DNA of 10,930 bases from an uncultured Bacteroidales bacterium (GTDB taxonomy: Bacteria > Bacteroidota > Bacteroidia > Bacteroidales > UBA932). The notes beneath the pieces were generated by a model, which was given only the letters and a program-made list of their open reading frames with translations, was not told the DNA's origin and searched no databases. Where the stretch lies: NCBI GenBank assembly GCA_905236955.1, contig CAJOQW010000120.1:1-10930 (forward strand), given 5' to 3'. Shown here piece by piece: positions 1 through 6,264 of the stretch (positions are counted from its first letter, which is position 1; each line of letters starts with the position of its first letter). The translations under genes and the position numbers were made by a program.

Positions 1-73
1 AAAAATTGAAAATAATCTCTTAACCCATTGAGCCTCAGGATTTTACCCCTTAAAAGGCCCAATTTTGGGACTG

Positions 74-103
74 CAAATTTAGTGATTTTTTTCTGATTGA
101 CAA
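74..103 (-). promoter_or_regulatory. Possible leftward Bacteroidota-type promoter
   Basis: On the minus strand TAAATTTG (81 down to 74) fits the -7 consensus TAnnTTTG exactly, and TTG (103 down to 101) lies 19 bp upstream where the -33 element is expected. Transcription would start near 68 and run out of the left edge. No start codon opening a real reading frame follows inside the window, so the target gene is unseen. Such short motifs do occur by chance in A/T-rich DNA. Confidence 0.4.
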
Positions 104-202
104 TAGTTTCGGCCAAAATTTTGCAACATTTTCGACACGCAAACCTGAAGGTCAACTTACGTTTTTTCAAAGAGTTACACTTCAGTGCCAAAAATTTTTT
201 AT

Positions 203-210
203 TACCTTTG
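203..210 (+). promoter_or_regulatory. Promoter -7 box of the DUF4294 gene
   Basis: TACCTTTG is an exact match to the Bacteroidota -7 consensus TAnnTTTG. Its last G is 6 bp before the GTG start at 216, so the expected transcription start falls at or next to the start codon, and the mRNA would have almost no leader. No clear TTTG -33 element is seen 19-21 bp upstream. The same box and the same 6-bp distance recur before the gene at 3781. Confidence 0.55.
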
Positions 211-215
211 CGACC

Positions 216-1049
216 GTGAAGAAAACAGCCCTCATATTGCTGGTTCTCCTGATGTGCGTTCCCTCCCACGCCCAGTTCTGGAAGAGGCTCAGGAAGACGG
301 AGGACAAAGCGCCCGCCGCCGCAGCCCCCGCTCCGGCCACGCGCAGGGTGACCGGCTTCCCTATGTTCTACGAGGTGGTTGACGGGGACACCCTGTTCAT
401 CGACGCCCTCGACCCGGTCTGGTGTTTCCCGAAGGGGAAGGGCATGGGCGGAGACGACTGGCGCAAGAAATACAAGGCCGTTTACAATTTCAACAAAGTT
501 TATCCCTACGCCCTCGTGGGCCGCAAGATGATGGCCCAGGTTGACAGCACGATAGCCGCCGACGTAACCAAGAAATCCCAAAGGAACGTCTATACGCACG
601 ACGTCATGATGGAACTCTTCCGCATCTTCGAGAAGGATATCCGCAACATGACCGTAACCCAGGGCATGCTGCTAATGCGCCTGGTGGACCGCGAATGCGG
701 CATGCCTCCGTACGAGATCATCCGCAGTTACAGGAGCGGCTTCACCGCCGGTTTCTGGCAGATGGTGGCGAAACTGTTCGGGGCCGACCTCAAGAAGCGC
801 TACGAACCCACCGGCATGGACAAGGACACCGAAAAACTGGTCAGGATATGGGAAAGCGGGGGCTGGGAATCGTTCTATTTCTCGATCTTCTACGATTATC
901 CCAAGAAGACCCGAATCAGCAGCGACGAGCTTAAAAGCACGGTGAAGTCCCGCGCCAGCAGGCGGGAGCAGAAGGAACAGGAAGAAAAGGAGGCCGAGTT
1001 CCTGAAACGTACCCTGAAGGACGCCGTGGAGGAGTCAAGGGACCGCTAG
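216..1049 (+). CDS. Secreted DUF4294 family protein
   Basis: A 277-residue exported protein of unknown function. Residues 1-19 form a signal peptide: MKK, a hydrophobic stretch, then a signal-peptidase-I-like site at SHA-Q. A short Ala/Pro-rich linker (about 32-42) follows. The DUF4294 core is recognised from a VVDGDT segment (54-59), NFNKVYPYA (91-99), TQGMLLMRLVDRE (148-160), the FWQMVAKLFG stretch (180-189) and LKKRYEPTG (192-200). DUF4294 is a Bacteroidota family with no assigned role; the protein probably sits in the periplasm or at the envelope. The C-terminal 50 residues are highly charged (Lys/Glu/Arg) and probably helical. The GTG start is chosen because it gives a complete signal peptide and lies 6 bp after a -7 promoter box. 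The gene is monocistronic as far as seen and converges on lpxH, with the two stop codons overlapping. Confidence 0.88.
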   Translation: MKKTALILLVLLMCVPSHAQFWKRLRKTEDKAPAAAAPAPATRRVTGFPMFYEVVDGDTLFIDALDPVWCFPKGKGMGGDDWRKKYKAVYNFNKVYPYALVGRKMMAQVDSTIAADVTKKSQRNVYTHDVMMELFRIFEKDIRNMTVTQGMLLMRLVDRECGMPPYEIIRSYRSGFTAGFWQMVAKLFGADLKKRYEPTGMDKDTEKLVRIWESGGWESFYFSIFYDYPKKTRISSDELKSTVKSRASRREQKEQEEKEAEFLKRTLKDAVEESRDR

Positions 1050-1807
1050 AATACGGTCAGCTCTCCGCCCGACAGGACGGCATAATGATTCCCGCCGCCA
1101 ATCCAGTCCTTCAGCACCACGAGCCGCGGTCCCGGACAATTATCGCGCCCAACGGCTTCCGGAACCGGGAGCATGAGGTCGACCGCGTCGTGGAAATGCC
1201 CGAAAATGCAGTAATCAACCGGGGCGCCTTCCTCAGCGGCCTTTCCGCATTCCGCCACGCAGAACCTGTAGAGCGGCTCTTCCCCTCCCCTGAACTTGTA
1301 CCCGCCGTGGGAGCGCCGGTTGCGGTTGCTCCAGTCGGTGCCGAGACGGTAGGCCAGCCAAGGGTGCAGGGCGCTGAAGAGCTTCTGGCAGAAGCGGTTA
1401 TGGAAAACCTTGAGCATGAACGAATAGCTTTTGGACGCCCCGCCGAGACCGTCCCCATGGCCTATCAGCAGGTTCTTGCGCTGGAGCGTCACCCTGTACG
1501 GCTGGTCGAGCACCTTCACGCCCATGTCCTGCCAGAAAGAGTAGAGCCAGATGTCGTGGTTGCCGGGGATGTAGCAGACTTCTATGCCATATTCCACGAG
1601 CTGGATGATCTCCGATACCACGCGCGCCCCCTCACGGGGAATTACGTCGCGGTACTCGTACCAGAAATCCCAGATGTCGCCTAGCAGGTAGAGGGCCTCG
1701 GTATCGGGCCTGCGTATGCCCTTGAGCCAGGAAACGAAACGCTCTTCCCGGTCCGGCGCGTCGCCGGCCGGGAGGCCCAGGTGGACATCTGCGGTGAAAT
1801 AGATCAT
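1046..1807 (-). CDS. lpxH: UDP-2,3-diacylglucosamine diphosphatase (LpxH-like)
   Basis: A 253-residue metallophosphoesterase that should hydrolyse UDP-2,3-diacylglucosamine to lipid X and UMP, the fourth step of lipid A synthesis, at the cytoplasmic face of the inner membrane. The calcineurin-like metal ligands appear in the expected order: DVH (7-9), GDIWD (43-47), GNHD (82-85), GHGD (116-119) and GHFH (203-206). The WDFWYEY context after the second motif and the length fit LpxH rather than a general phosphoesterase. The reading frame stays open far upstream to 2593, but that part lies inside uppP in another frame. The true start is the ATG at 1807, which overlaps the uppP stop as ATGA and implies translational coupling. 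It is the last gene of the ftsX-DUF3098-uppP-lpxH operon. Its TAG stop overlaps that of the convergent DUF4294 gene, and no terminator hairpin is visible. An LpxG/LpxI-type enzyme is unlikely given these motifs. Confidence 0.88.
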   Translation of the reverse strand: MIYFTADVHLGLPAGDAPDREERFVSWLKGIRRPDTEALYLLGDIWDFWYEYRDVIPREGARVVSEIIQLVEYGIEVCYIPGNHDIWLYSFWQDMGVKVLDQPYRVTLQRKNLLIGHGDGLGGASKSYSFMLKVFHNRFCQKLFSALHPWLAYRLGTDWSNRNRRSHGGYKFRGGEEPLYRFCVAECGKAAEEGAPVDYCIFGHFHDAVDLMLPVPEAVGRDNCPGPRLVVLKDWIGGGNHYAVLSGGELTVF

Positions 1808-2598
1808 CCCAGTACCAGGACCAGGATGCCGACGATGGCGCAGTAGAGGGCGAACCAGCTGAAGCGGGCCCTGCGGACTATGCCTATCATGACCTTGCAG
1901 GCGAAAAGGCCCGAAACGAAGGCTGCAAGGGCCCCCAGCAGCAGGGGAAGGATGCCCGCCGAGGCTCCGCCGCCCACCATGTCGGGTATCGAGAGTATCT
2001 GCTCGCCTATTATGGGAACCAGCACCATGAGGAAGGAGAACTGGGCCATGCTGTCTTTCTTTACGCCCGTAAGGAGGCCGGTTGTGATGGTGGTGCCGCT
2101 GCGGGAAAGGCCGGGGGCAACGGCGCAGGCCTGGCCCAGGCCCACGATGAAGGCCTGCAGGTAGGATATGCCGTTCCTGTGGTAGCGGGGATGCCTGGGC
2201 GAATACAAGGTGGCCAGCAGCAGAAGGGCGGCCGTGACCAGGAGGCAGATGCCGACGACGGTGAGCGTCTCCCCGAACAGGGCCTCGACCTTGTCCTTGA
2301 AGAAGAATCCCACGACGGCAACCGGGACCATCGACACGCAGAGCTTGAGGAAATAGTCGGTCTCGTCGTTGTACTTGAACTTGAAGACCCCCTTGATTAT
2401 TTTCCAGATCGCGCTCCAGAAAACCACTATGGTGCTCAGGACAGTGGCGAAATGGACCGCCACCGTGAAATCGAGGAAATTGGAGCTGTCCACCCCCAGA
2501 AGTTCTCGGATTATCATCAGGTGTCCGCTGCTGCTCACCGGAAGGAATTCGGTGAGTCCCTGGACCAGACCCAGGACTATGGCCTCCCACCACTCCAT
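1804..2598 (-). CDS. uppP: Undecaprenyl-diphosphatase UppP (BacA)
   Basis: A 264-residue polytopic membrane protein that dephosphorylates undecaprenyl pyrophosphate to undecaprenyl phosphate, recycling the lipid carrier for peptidoglycan and surface polysaccharides. Family members are known for bacitracin resistance when overexpressed. Both signature regions are intact: QGLTEFLPVSSSGH (13-26), with the Q-x3-E pair Q13/E17 and the SSSGH segment, and PGLSRSGTT (162-170), with catalytic Arg166. Hydrophobic helices fill most of the rest, as expected for about eight membrane segments. The length is standard. The ATG at 2598 opens directly with the amphipathic start of helix 1 and follows the DUF3098 stop by 1 bp. 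The end overlaps lpxH by 4 bp. Co-transcription with ftsX and lpxH puts lipid-carrier supply together with division and outer-membrane synthesis. Confidence 0.95.
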   Translation of the reverse strand: MEWWEAIVLGLVQGLTEFLPVSSSGHLMIIRELLGVDSSNFLDFTVAVHFATVLSTIVVFWSAIWKIIKGVFKFKYNDETDYFLKLCVSMVPVAVVGFFFKDKVEALFGETLTVVGICLLVTAALLLLATLYSPRHPRYHRNGISYLQAFIVGLGQACAVAPGLSRSGTTITTGLLTGVKKDSMAQFSFLMVLVPIIGEQILSIPDMVGGGASAGILPLLLGALAAFVSGLFACKVMIGIVRRARFSWFALYCAIVGILVLVLG

Positions 2599-2599
2599 G

Positions 2600-2839
2600 C
2601 TACTTGTTCCTGCGGGCGGGGCCCATTATGCCGGCTATCACCACGACAATGCCGGCGACGATCACTATCGGGGCCAGCACAAGCCTGCGGAAATCGAACA
2701 TTGCATAATTGAAGACCTGCGGGTCCTTCACTCCCCCGCCCGAAAGCAGGATGAAGCCCAGCGCCATCACCAGGGTGCCCGCTATCATCAGGATGACCCC
2801 CTTGCGGGTGACGGCCGTCTGTTCGTTGTTGTCTGCCAT
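2600..2839 (-). CDS. DUF3098 small two-helix membrane protein
   Basis: A 79-residue inner-membrane protein. A short polar N-terminus (1-13) is followed by a first hydrophobic helix (about 14-33), a loop containing GGGVKDP and FNYAMFDFRR (35-52), and a second helix (about 53-72) ending in IMGPARRNK. The pattern of two helices with an aromatic loop and a basic tail fits DUF3098, a Bacteroidota family with no assigned function that often sits between ftsX and uppP. The ATG at 2839 is chosen because upstream residues in this frame overlap ftsX and look non-coding. It lies 2 bp after the ftsX stop and ends 1 bp before uppP, so it is certainly part of the operon. A role as a small partner of FtsX or UppP is only an inference from position. 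Confidence 0.85.
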   Translation of the reverse strand: MADNNEQTAVTRKGVILMIAGTLVMALGFILLSGGGVKDPQVFNYAMFDFRRLVLAPIVIVAGIVVVIAGIMGPARRNK

Positions 2840-2841
2840 AT

Positions 2842-3720
2842 CTAGTAATATAATTGATCCTTGTCCATGCCTGTAAGGCGGTTGACGGCAAAAAACGTGC
2901 TCACCAGGCAGATGCCCACACCGCACACCAGGATGATGCCTGCCACCAGGGCCAGGCCTGCGGGGGTGAAAACTCCGGCGAGTTGCGGGAAATTGCGCAT
3001 GAGCAGATATCCCCCGCCCGCGAGGCAGGCTGTCGCAACGAGCGATGCCGAAAGGCCCATCATCACGGCCGAACGCATGAACGGCCTGCGGATGAAAGCG
3101 CGCGACGCTCCCACCAACTGCATGGCGTGCACCGTGAACCTGCGGGCATACACATTGAGCCTCACCGTATTGCCTATCAGCACGAAGGAGATGAAGAGCA
3201 ACAGCAGCGCAAGCACGGCGAGCGCCAGGGCTATGGTGGATATGTTGGCGTTGAGGATGTCCACCAGATGTCCGCGGCTCTCCACCTCGTCGACCAGCGG
3301 GGATTTCCTTACGGCCTCGCCCACCATCGCCAGGCTGTCCGCATTGACATAATCGGCCTTGAGCGTGAGTTCGATCGAAAGGGGTATGGATGTGCTCTCG
3401 AAAACCTCGAGGAAATCCTTGCCCAGCATTTCTTCCAGTTCCTTCTTCCCCTGTTCGCGGGTGACGAGGTTGGCCGAATTGACATACGGACGCGACTGCA
3501 GCTCCGCGGCGAACTCGGCCGCCTGTTTCTCGCCCGCCTCCTGCTTGAGAAGGACCTCCATCTGGAGATGTTCCTTGAAGTAGTCGGATACCCTTCTGGC
3601 GTTGACCCCGACGAGGGCGGCGGCGCCTATGAGCATCAGTACGAGGCTTATGCTTATGACCGAAGATAGCCAGGCTCCGGCGAGCCTGCGCTTGATTGTC
3701 CTGTTAGTTGTTTTGGCCAT
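2842..3720 (-). CDS. ftsX: Cell division protein FtsX
   Basis: A 292-residue permease-like subunit of the FtsEX complex, which transmits ATP hydrolysis by FtsE across the inner membrane to control septal peptidoglycan hydrolases. The layout is typical: a basic cytoplasmic N-terminus (1-14), helix 1 (about 18-40), a periplasmic domain (about 41-155) containing KADYVNADSL, then three helices (about 160-185, 218-241, 253-280). The conserved cytoplasmic segment NTVRLNVYARRFTVHAMQLV (184-203) followed by GASRAFIRRPF (204-214) is diagnostic. The ATG at 3720 is preferred over an in-frame TTG at 3732, because that TTG lies inside the promoter -7 box. It is the first gene of the leftward operon, and the FtsE ATPase is not encoded here. 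FtsE being encoded elsewhere is common in Bacteroidota, as far as I recall. Confidence 0.93.
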   Translation of the reverse strand: MAKTTNRTIKRRLAGAWLSSVISISLVLMLIGAAALVGVNARRVSDYFKEHLQMEVLLKQEAGEKQAAEFAAELQSRPYVNSANLVTREQGKKELEEMLGKDFLEVFESTSIPLSIELTLKADYVNADSLAMVGEAVRKSPLVDEVESRGHLVDILNANISTIALALAVLALLLLFISFVLIGNTVRLNVYARRFTVHAMQLVGASRAFIRRPFMRSAVMMGLSASLVATACLAGGGYLLMRNFPQLAGVFTPAGLALVAGIILVCGVGICLVSTFFAVNRLTGMDKDQLYY

Positions 3721-3729
3721 AATGGAATC

Positions 3730-3737
3730 CAAAGTTA
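3730..3737 (-). promoter_or_regulatory. Promoter -7 box of the ftsX operon
   Basis: On the minus strand TAACTTTG (3737 down to 3730) matches TAnnTTTG exactly. Its G lies 10 bp before the ATG at 3720, so the leader would be only about 5 nt. Upstream, a T-run ending in TTTG (3763 down to 3755) is a possible -33 element, though the spacing of 17 bp from its G is shorter than the usual 19-21. The box sits back-to-back with the rightward promoter at 3768-3775. Confidence 0.55.
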
Positions 3738-3767
3738 GTAAAATATGGGGAATTCAAAAAAAATTCT

Positions 3768-3775
3768 TACCTTTG
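3768..3775 (+). promoter_or_regulatory. Promoter -7 box of the 3781-9869 operon
   Basis: TACCTTTG matches TAnnTTTG exactly and is identical to the box at 203-210. TATG at 3744-3747, 20 bp upstream, is an imperfect -33 element. The G of the box is 6 bp before the ATG at 3781, so the transcript should begin at or beside the start codon. This also rules out the upstream in-frame ATG at 3745, which would lie in front of the transcription start. Confidence 0.6.
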
Positions 3776-3780
3776 TTAAA

Positions 3781-4599
3781 ATGAGTAATAGCGCACAGAA
3801 AGTCCTTTTTGTAAATTCCGAAATCTTCCCGTACCTTCCGGAAAGCGAGGTCGCATGCATCGGCCGGTTTCTCCCACAGGGAATCCAGGAAAGAAAGAAG
3901 GAGATCCGCGTGTTCATGCCACGCTTCGGGTGCATCAATGAACGCCGGAACCAGTTGCACGAGGTAATCCGCCTGTCGGGAATGAACATCATCATCTCCG
4001 ACGTGGACCGTCCCCTTGTCATAAAGGTGGCTTCGATAGCCGCGGCGCGCATCCAGGTTTACTTCATCGACAACGACGATTATTTCCGCCGCAGGGCGGT
4101 TTACACCGACGCGGACGGGAAGTTGTTCCCGGACAACGACGAGAGGGCTATCTTCTTCGCCCGCGGCGTCATGGAAACCGCCAAGAAGCTGCGCTGGGCC
4201 CCCGACATCATCCATTGCAACGGCTGGTTCTCACAGCTTGTGCCCGCATACCTCAAGAAGGCCTATAAAGGCGACCCGATCTTCGCATCCGCCAAGATCG
4301 TGCTTTCACTTTACGGCGACACCCCCCAGGGGCCCTTCGACAAGGCGTTCGCAGGCAAGGTCCCGTTCGGCGGCCTGCAGAGGCAGGACCTCCCCCTCTC
4401 AGGCAACCCCGATGGCATAGAACTTGCTAAAACGGCCATAAAGTACTCCGACGGTGTAATCATCGGGTCTCCGGACGTGGACGAAAGACTCGTCGCCCAT
4501 GTCAAGGAACTCGGGCTTCCCATGCTGCCCTACAACGCAGCCGGCATGGAAGACGGCAGCTACATCGACGAATACAATGCCTTTTATGACAAGTTGTAA
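3781..4599 (+). CDS. Stand-alone glycogen/starch-synthase-like N-terminal domain, probably inactive
   Basis: A 272-residue cytoplasmic protein related to the N-terminal half of bacterial glycogen synthase (GT5, GlgA). Visible similarity: VLFVNSEIFPYLP (8-20), VFMPRFG (44-50), YFIDNDDYFRRRAVY (94-108), DNDERAIFFARG (118-129) and WAPDIIHCNGW (139-149). GlgA is normally about 480 residues with two Rossmann domains; here the C-terminal nucleotide-sugar domain is absent and the gene ends cleanly. Key residues are also missing. Where GlgA has the ADP-glucose loop KxGGLxDV, this protein reads PESEVACIGRF (20-30). The HDWH-type motif reads CNGWF (146-150), and the TIHN-type segment reads VLSLYGD (174-180). 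Short glycogen-synthase-like proteins next to a DUF4270 gene occur in other Bacteroidales, as far as I recall, so this is likely a conserved form rather than fresh decay. A sensor, scaffold or regulatory role is inference. Start ATG 3781 is fixed by the promoter box; DUF4270 follows after 3 bp. Confidence 0.82.
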   Translation: MSNSAQKVLFVNSEIFPYLPESEVACIGRFLPQGIQERKKEIRVFMPRFGCINERRNQLHEVIRLSGMNIIISDVDRPLVIKVASIAAARIQVYFIDNDDYFRRRAVYTDADGKLFPDNDERAIFFARGVMETAKKLRWAPDIIHCNGWFSQLVPAYLKKAYKGDPIFASAKIVLSLYGDTPQGPFDKAFAGKVPFGGLQRQDLPLSGNPDGIELAKTAIKYSDGVIIGSPDVDERLVAHVKELGLPMLPYNAAGMEDGSYIDEYNAFYDKL

Positions 4600-4602
4600 G
4601 CA

Positions 4603-6246
4603 ATGAAATTCCCTATAGCCGCGGCGGCGCTCTGCGTATGCCTCGCCGCTTGTGTGAAAATCGACCAGACGCTCGGCGGGAGCATGATTCCCGTATCGAA
4701 CACATACAAGGTAGTTTCCCCCGATGCCGTCAGGATCGGTGTCCGCCAGCAGATGGCGGACAGCCTGTCCGGTTTCTCGGACACCCGCATCACGGTCGGG
4801 GCCATACGCAAGGACGACGAGTTCGGGCTCACCACCCGTTCCAGCGTGGTCACCCTCATCCCCCTGTTCAACAGCGACTTCGACATGGGAACCGACCGCA
4901 TCTTCCAAAGCTTCCATTTCGGCGCGGCGCTCGACTCCGTTTCGGTGGAAGACGAGGGACAGGCCGGAATCATACAGAAGGTCAACGTCTATGAAGCGTC
5001 AAGGGCCATAGACTACAGCAAGGACTACGACCTCAACAAGGATTTCCCCCACGGAAGCGTCAGGGTTTCCGACGGCATCCCGTACATAAGCGGCGACAGC
5101 GACTCCCTTTCGTTCAATTTCTCCAGGGAGTTCGGCGAAAAATACCTGCAGATGACCGATGCGGAAAGGGCCGATTACGACACCTACCTGTCCCGGCTTC
5201 CCGGCATCTACCTCGAGACCTCCGCGCCCCTCGGGCAAGGCGGCAGGATCAATCTTTTCGAGCTCCAGCTGGGCTACGACAGCGACTACGGTTCCATAAC
5301 GGGCAACTATGCGCAATTGAACTACTCCGCCGTATTCGACGGGGAGCGCAAGGACACCAGCGTATTCTTTTATTTCTCGGCGACGGGCTTCTACGACCTC
5401 GACTCCCTTGCCACGAATTCCGGCACCGGTTCGTTCCCCCAGTACTGCCTCAACCTTACAGGCCACGACAGCGAGAAATCCCGCGCCCTTGCCGGACAGG
5501 CCGGCGAAGAAGTGCTGGTGGAGGGCGGCGGCGGCCTCAAGCCCGTTGTTAGCGCGGTGGAAATAAGGAAATGCATCATGGACGCCATCCGTGCAAACGG
5601 GGACGACCCTTCGTCCGCGATAATCAACCGGGCTACGCTCAATTTCAACTACGTCAACGACGGCAACTACGACAAATCGTACAAACTGCCCCAGATCCTG
5701 AGCCCTACCTGCCGTATAAAAGGGGAGGAAAGCGTCGCTTTCATGGGGCTGACGGACGCGTCATCCAGCGAGGAGAACCAGGGGGACAGGAACCTCTCGC
5801 TCTTCACATTCTCTCCGGACATCACCTACCACGCCCAGGAACTCATAGGCATGTCCGACACCGACGAAGGCCTGGTCAAAGGCAACTACGACATCTGGCT
5901 GCTGATCATGCACAATGACGTCACTACCACTACCACCAGCGGCAACACCGAACTGAGCCAGTACTACCAGTACCTGGCATACCAGAGCTACATGGGCAAC
6001 ATGTACGGCGGATATGGTGGTTACGGCGGCTACGGATACGGCGGCTATTACGGCAGTTCCTACTCCAACTACTACAACTACGCCATGCTGGCGCAGATGT
6101 ATGCCAGTTCGTCAACCTCAACCTCCACCAAGACGAATCTCGACCGGGACCGTTATTACTACTGCCGCCTGTACGGGCCCGCAGCCTCCGAGGAGAAACT
6201 GCGTCCCACACTCACCTTCACATACTCAGTGCCGAAGAACAAATAG
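4603..6246 (+). CDS. DUF4270 family lipoprotein with Gly/Tyr-rich segment
   Basis: A 547-residue envelope lipoprotein of unknown function. A signal peptide with lipobox LAAC puts the lipidated Cys at 17. The residues after it (VKIDQ) are not an obvious acidic surface-export signal, so its side of the outer membrane is open. DUF4270 features are the early D-TRITVGAIRKDDEFG region (about 60-75), long beta-rich stretches with many D-S-L and F-N-F patterns, and the closing YYYCRLYGPA...RPTLTFTYS segment. Between about 441 and 512 lies a low-complexity insert: five Thr, a Tyr/Gln part, a Gly/Tyr tract (468-484), Tyr/Asn and Ala/Met parts, and a Ser/Thr run (502-509). The fold appears to resume after it, so the insert is probably an exposed loop. 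The ATG at 4603 gives a complete signal peptide and is 3 bp after the glycogen-synthase-like gene, so the two are surely co-translated. No enzymatic motif is visible. Confidence 0.85.
   Translation: MKFPIAAAALCVCLAACVKIDQTLGGSMIPVSNTYKVVSPDAVRIGVRQQMADSLSGFSDTRITVGAIRKDDEFGLTTRSSVVTLIPLFNSDFDMGTDRIFQSFHFGAALDSVSVEDEGQAGIIQKVNVYEASRAIDYSKDYDLNKDFPHGSVRVSDGIPYISGDSDSLSFNFSREFGEKYLQMTDAERADYDTYLSRLPGIYLETSAPLGQGGRINLFELQLGYDSDYGSITGNYAQLNYSAVFDGERKDTSVFFYFSATGFYDLDSLATNSGTGSFPQYCLNLTGHDSEKSRALAGQAGEEVLVEGGGGLKPVVSAVEIRKCIMDAIRANGDDPSSAIINRATLNFNYVNDGNYDKSYKLPQILSPTCRIKGEESVAFMGLTDASSSEENQGDRNLSLFTFSPDITYHAQELIGMSDTDEGLVKGNYDIWLLIMHNDVTTTTTSGNTELSQYYQYLAYQSYMGNMYGGYGGYGGYGYGGYYGSSYSNYYNYAMLAQMYASSSTSTSTKTNLDRDRYYYCRLYGPAASEEKLRPTLTFTYSVPKNK
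6004..6057 (+). repeat. In-gene Gly/Tyr tandem repeat
   Basis: Within the DUF4270 gene, imperfect 9-base units encoding Y-G-G (variants of TACGGCGGC, TATGGTGGT) repeat and then drift into Y-G-Y-G-G-Y-Y-G. Synonymous differences between units (TAT/TAC, GGA/GGT/GGC) show the tract is not a recent slippage product and that the amino-acid pattern is what is kept. Confidence 0.75.
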
Positions 6247-6264
6247 AGCAATAAATATCAGACT

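Larger units (their letters stand above)
1..215. other. A/T-rich intergenic region, no gene
   Basis: No open reading frame of credible length with coding character lies here. The region is much richer in A/T than the genes and contains several T-runs. It holds a possible leftward promoter (74-103) and a rightward promoter box just before the first gene (203-210). A small inverted repeat, CCCAATTTTGGG at 58-69, has a 5-bp arm and only a 2-base centre, too little to call a terminator. Whatever gene the leftward promoter serves is outside the window. Confidence 0.7.

Noticed and set aside
58..69. CCCAATTTTGGG as a terminator or operator
   Set aside because: The arm is 5 bp with a 2-base centre and no T-run at the right distance; similar short A/T palindromes are common in this region.
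185..382. Small ORF of 65 codons at the start of the DUF4294 gene
   Set aside because: It overlaps the signal-peptide-bearing gene in another frame, starts before the promoter box end and has no features of its own.
1808..2593. Upstream extension of the lpxH reading frame to a 515-residue protein
   Set aside because: The extra 262 residues overlap uppP in another frame, are Pro/Gly/Arg/His-rich with no family features, and metallophosphoesterase similarity starts exactly at the ATG at 1807.
2854..3669. A 271-codon open frame on the plus strand inside ftsX
   Set aside because: Rich in His, Gln and Arg without hydrophobic core or motifs; it is the shadow of ftsX.
3721..3732. TTG start for ftsX at 3732
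   Set aside because: This codon overlaps the promoter -7 box, whereas the ATG at 3720 gives the usual short basic N-terminus.
3745..3780. Earlier ATG for the glycogen-synthase-like gene
   Set aside because: It is upstream of the predicted transcription start and spans the -7 box; family similarity begins after the ATG at 3781.
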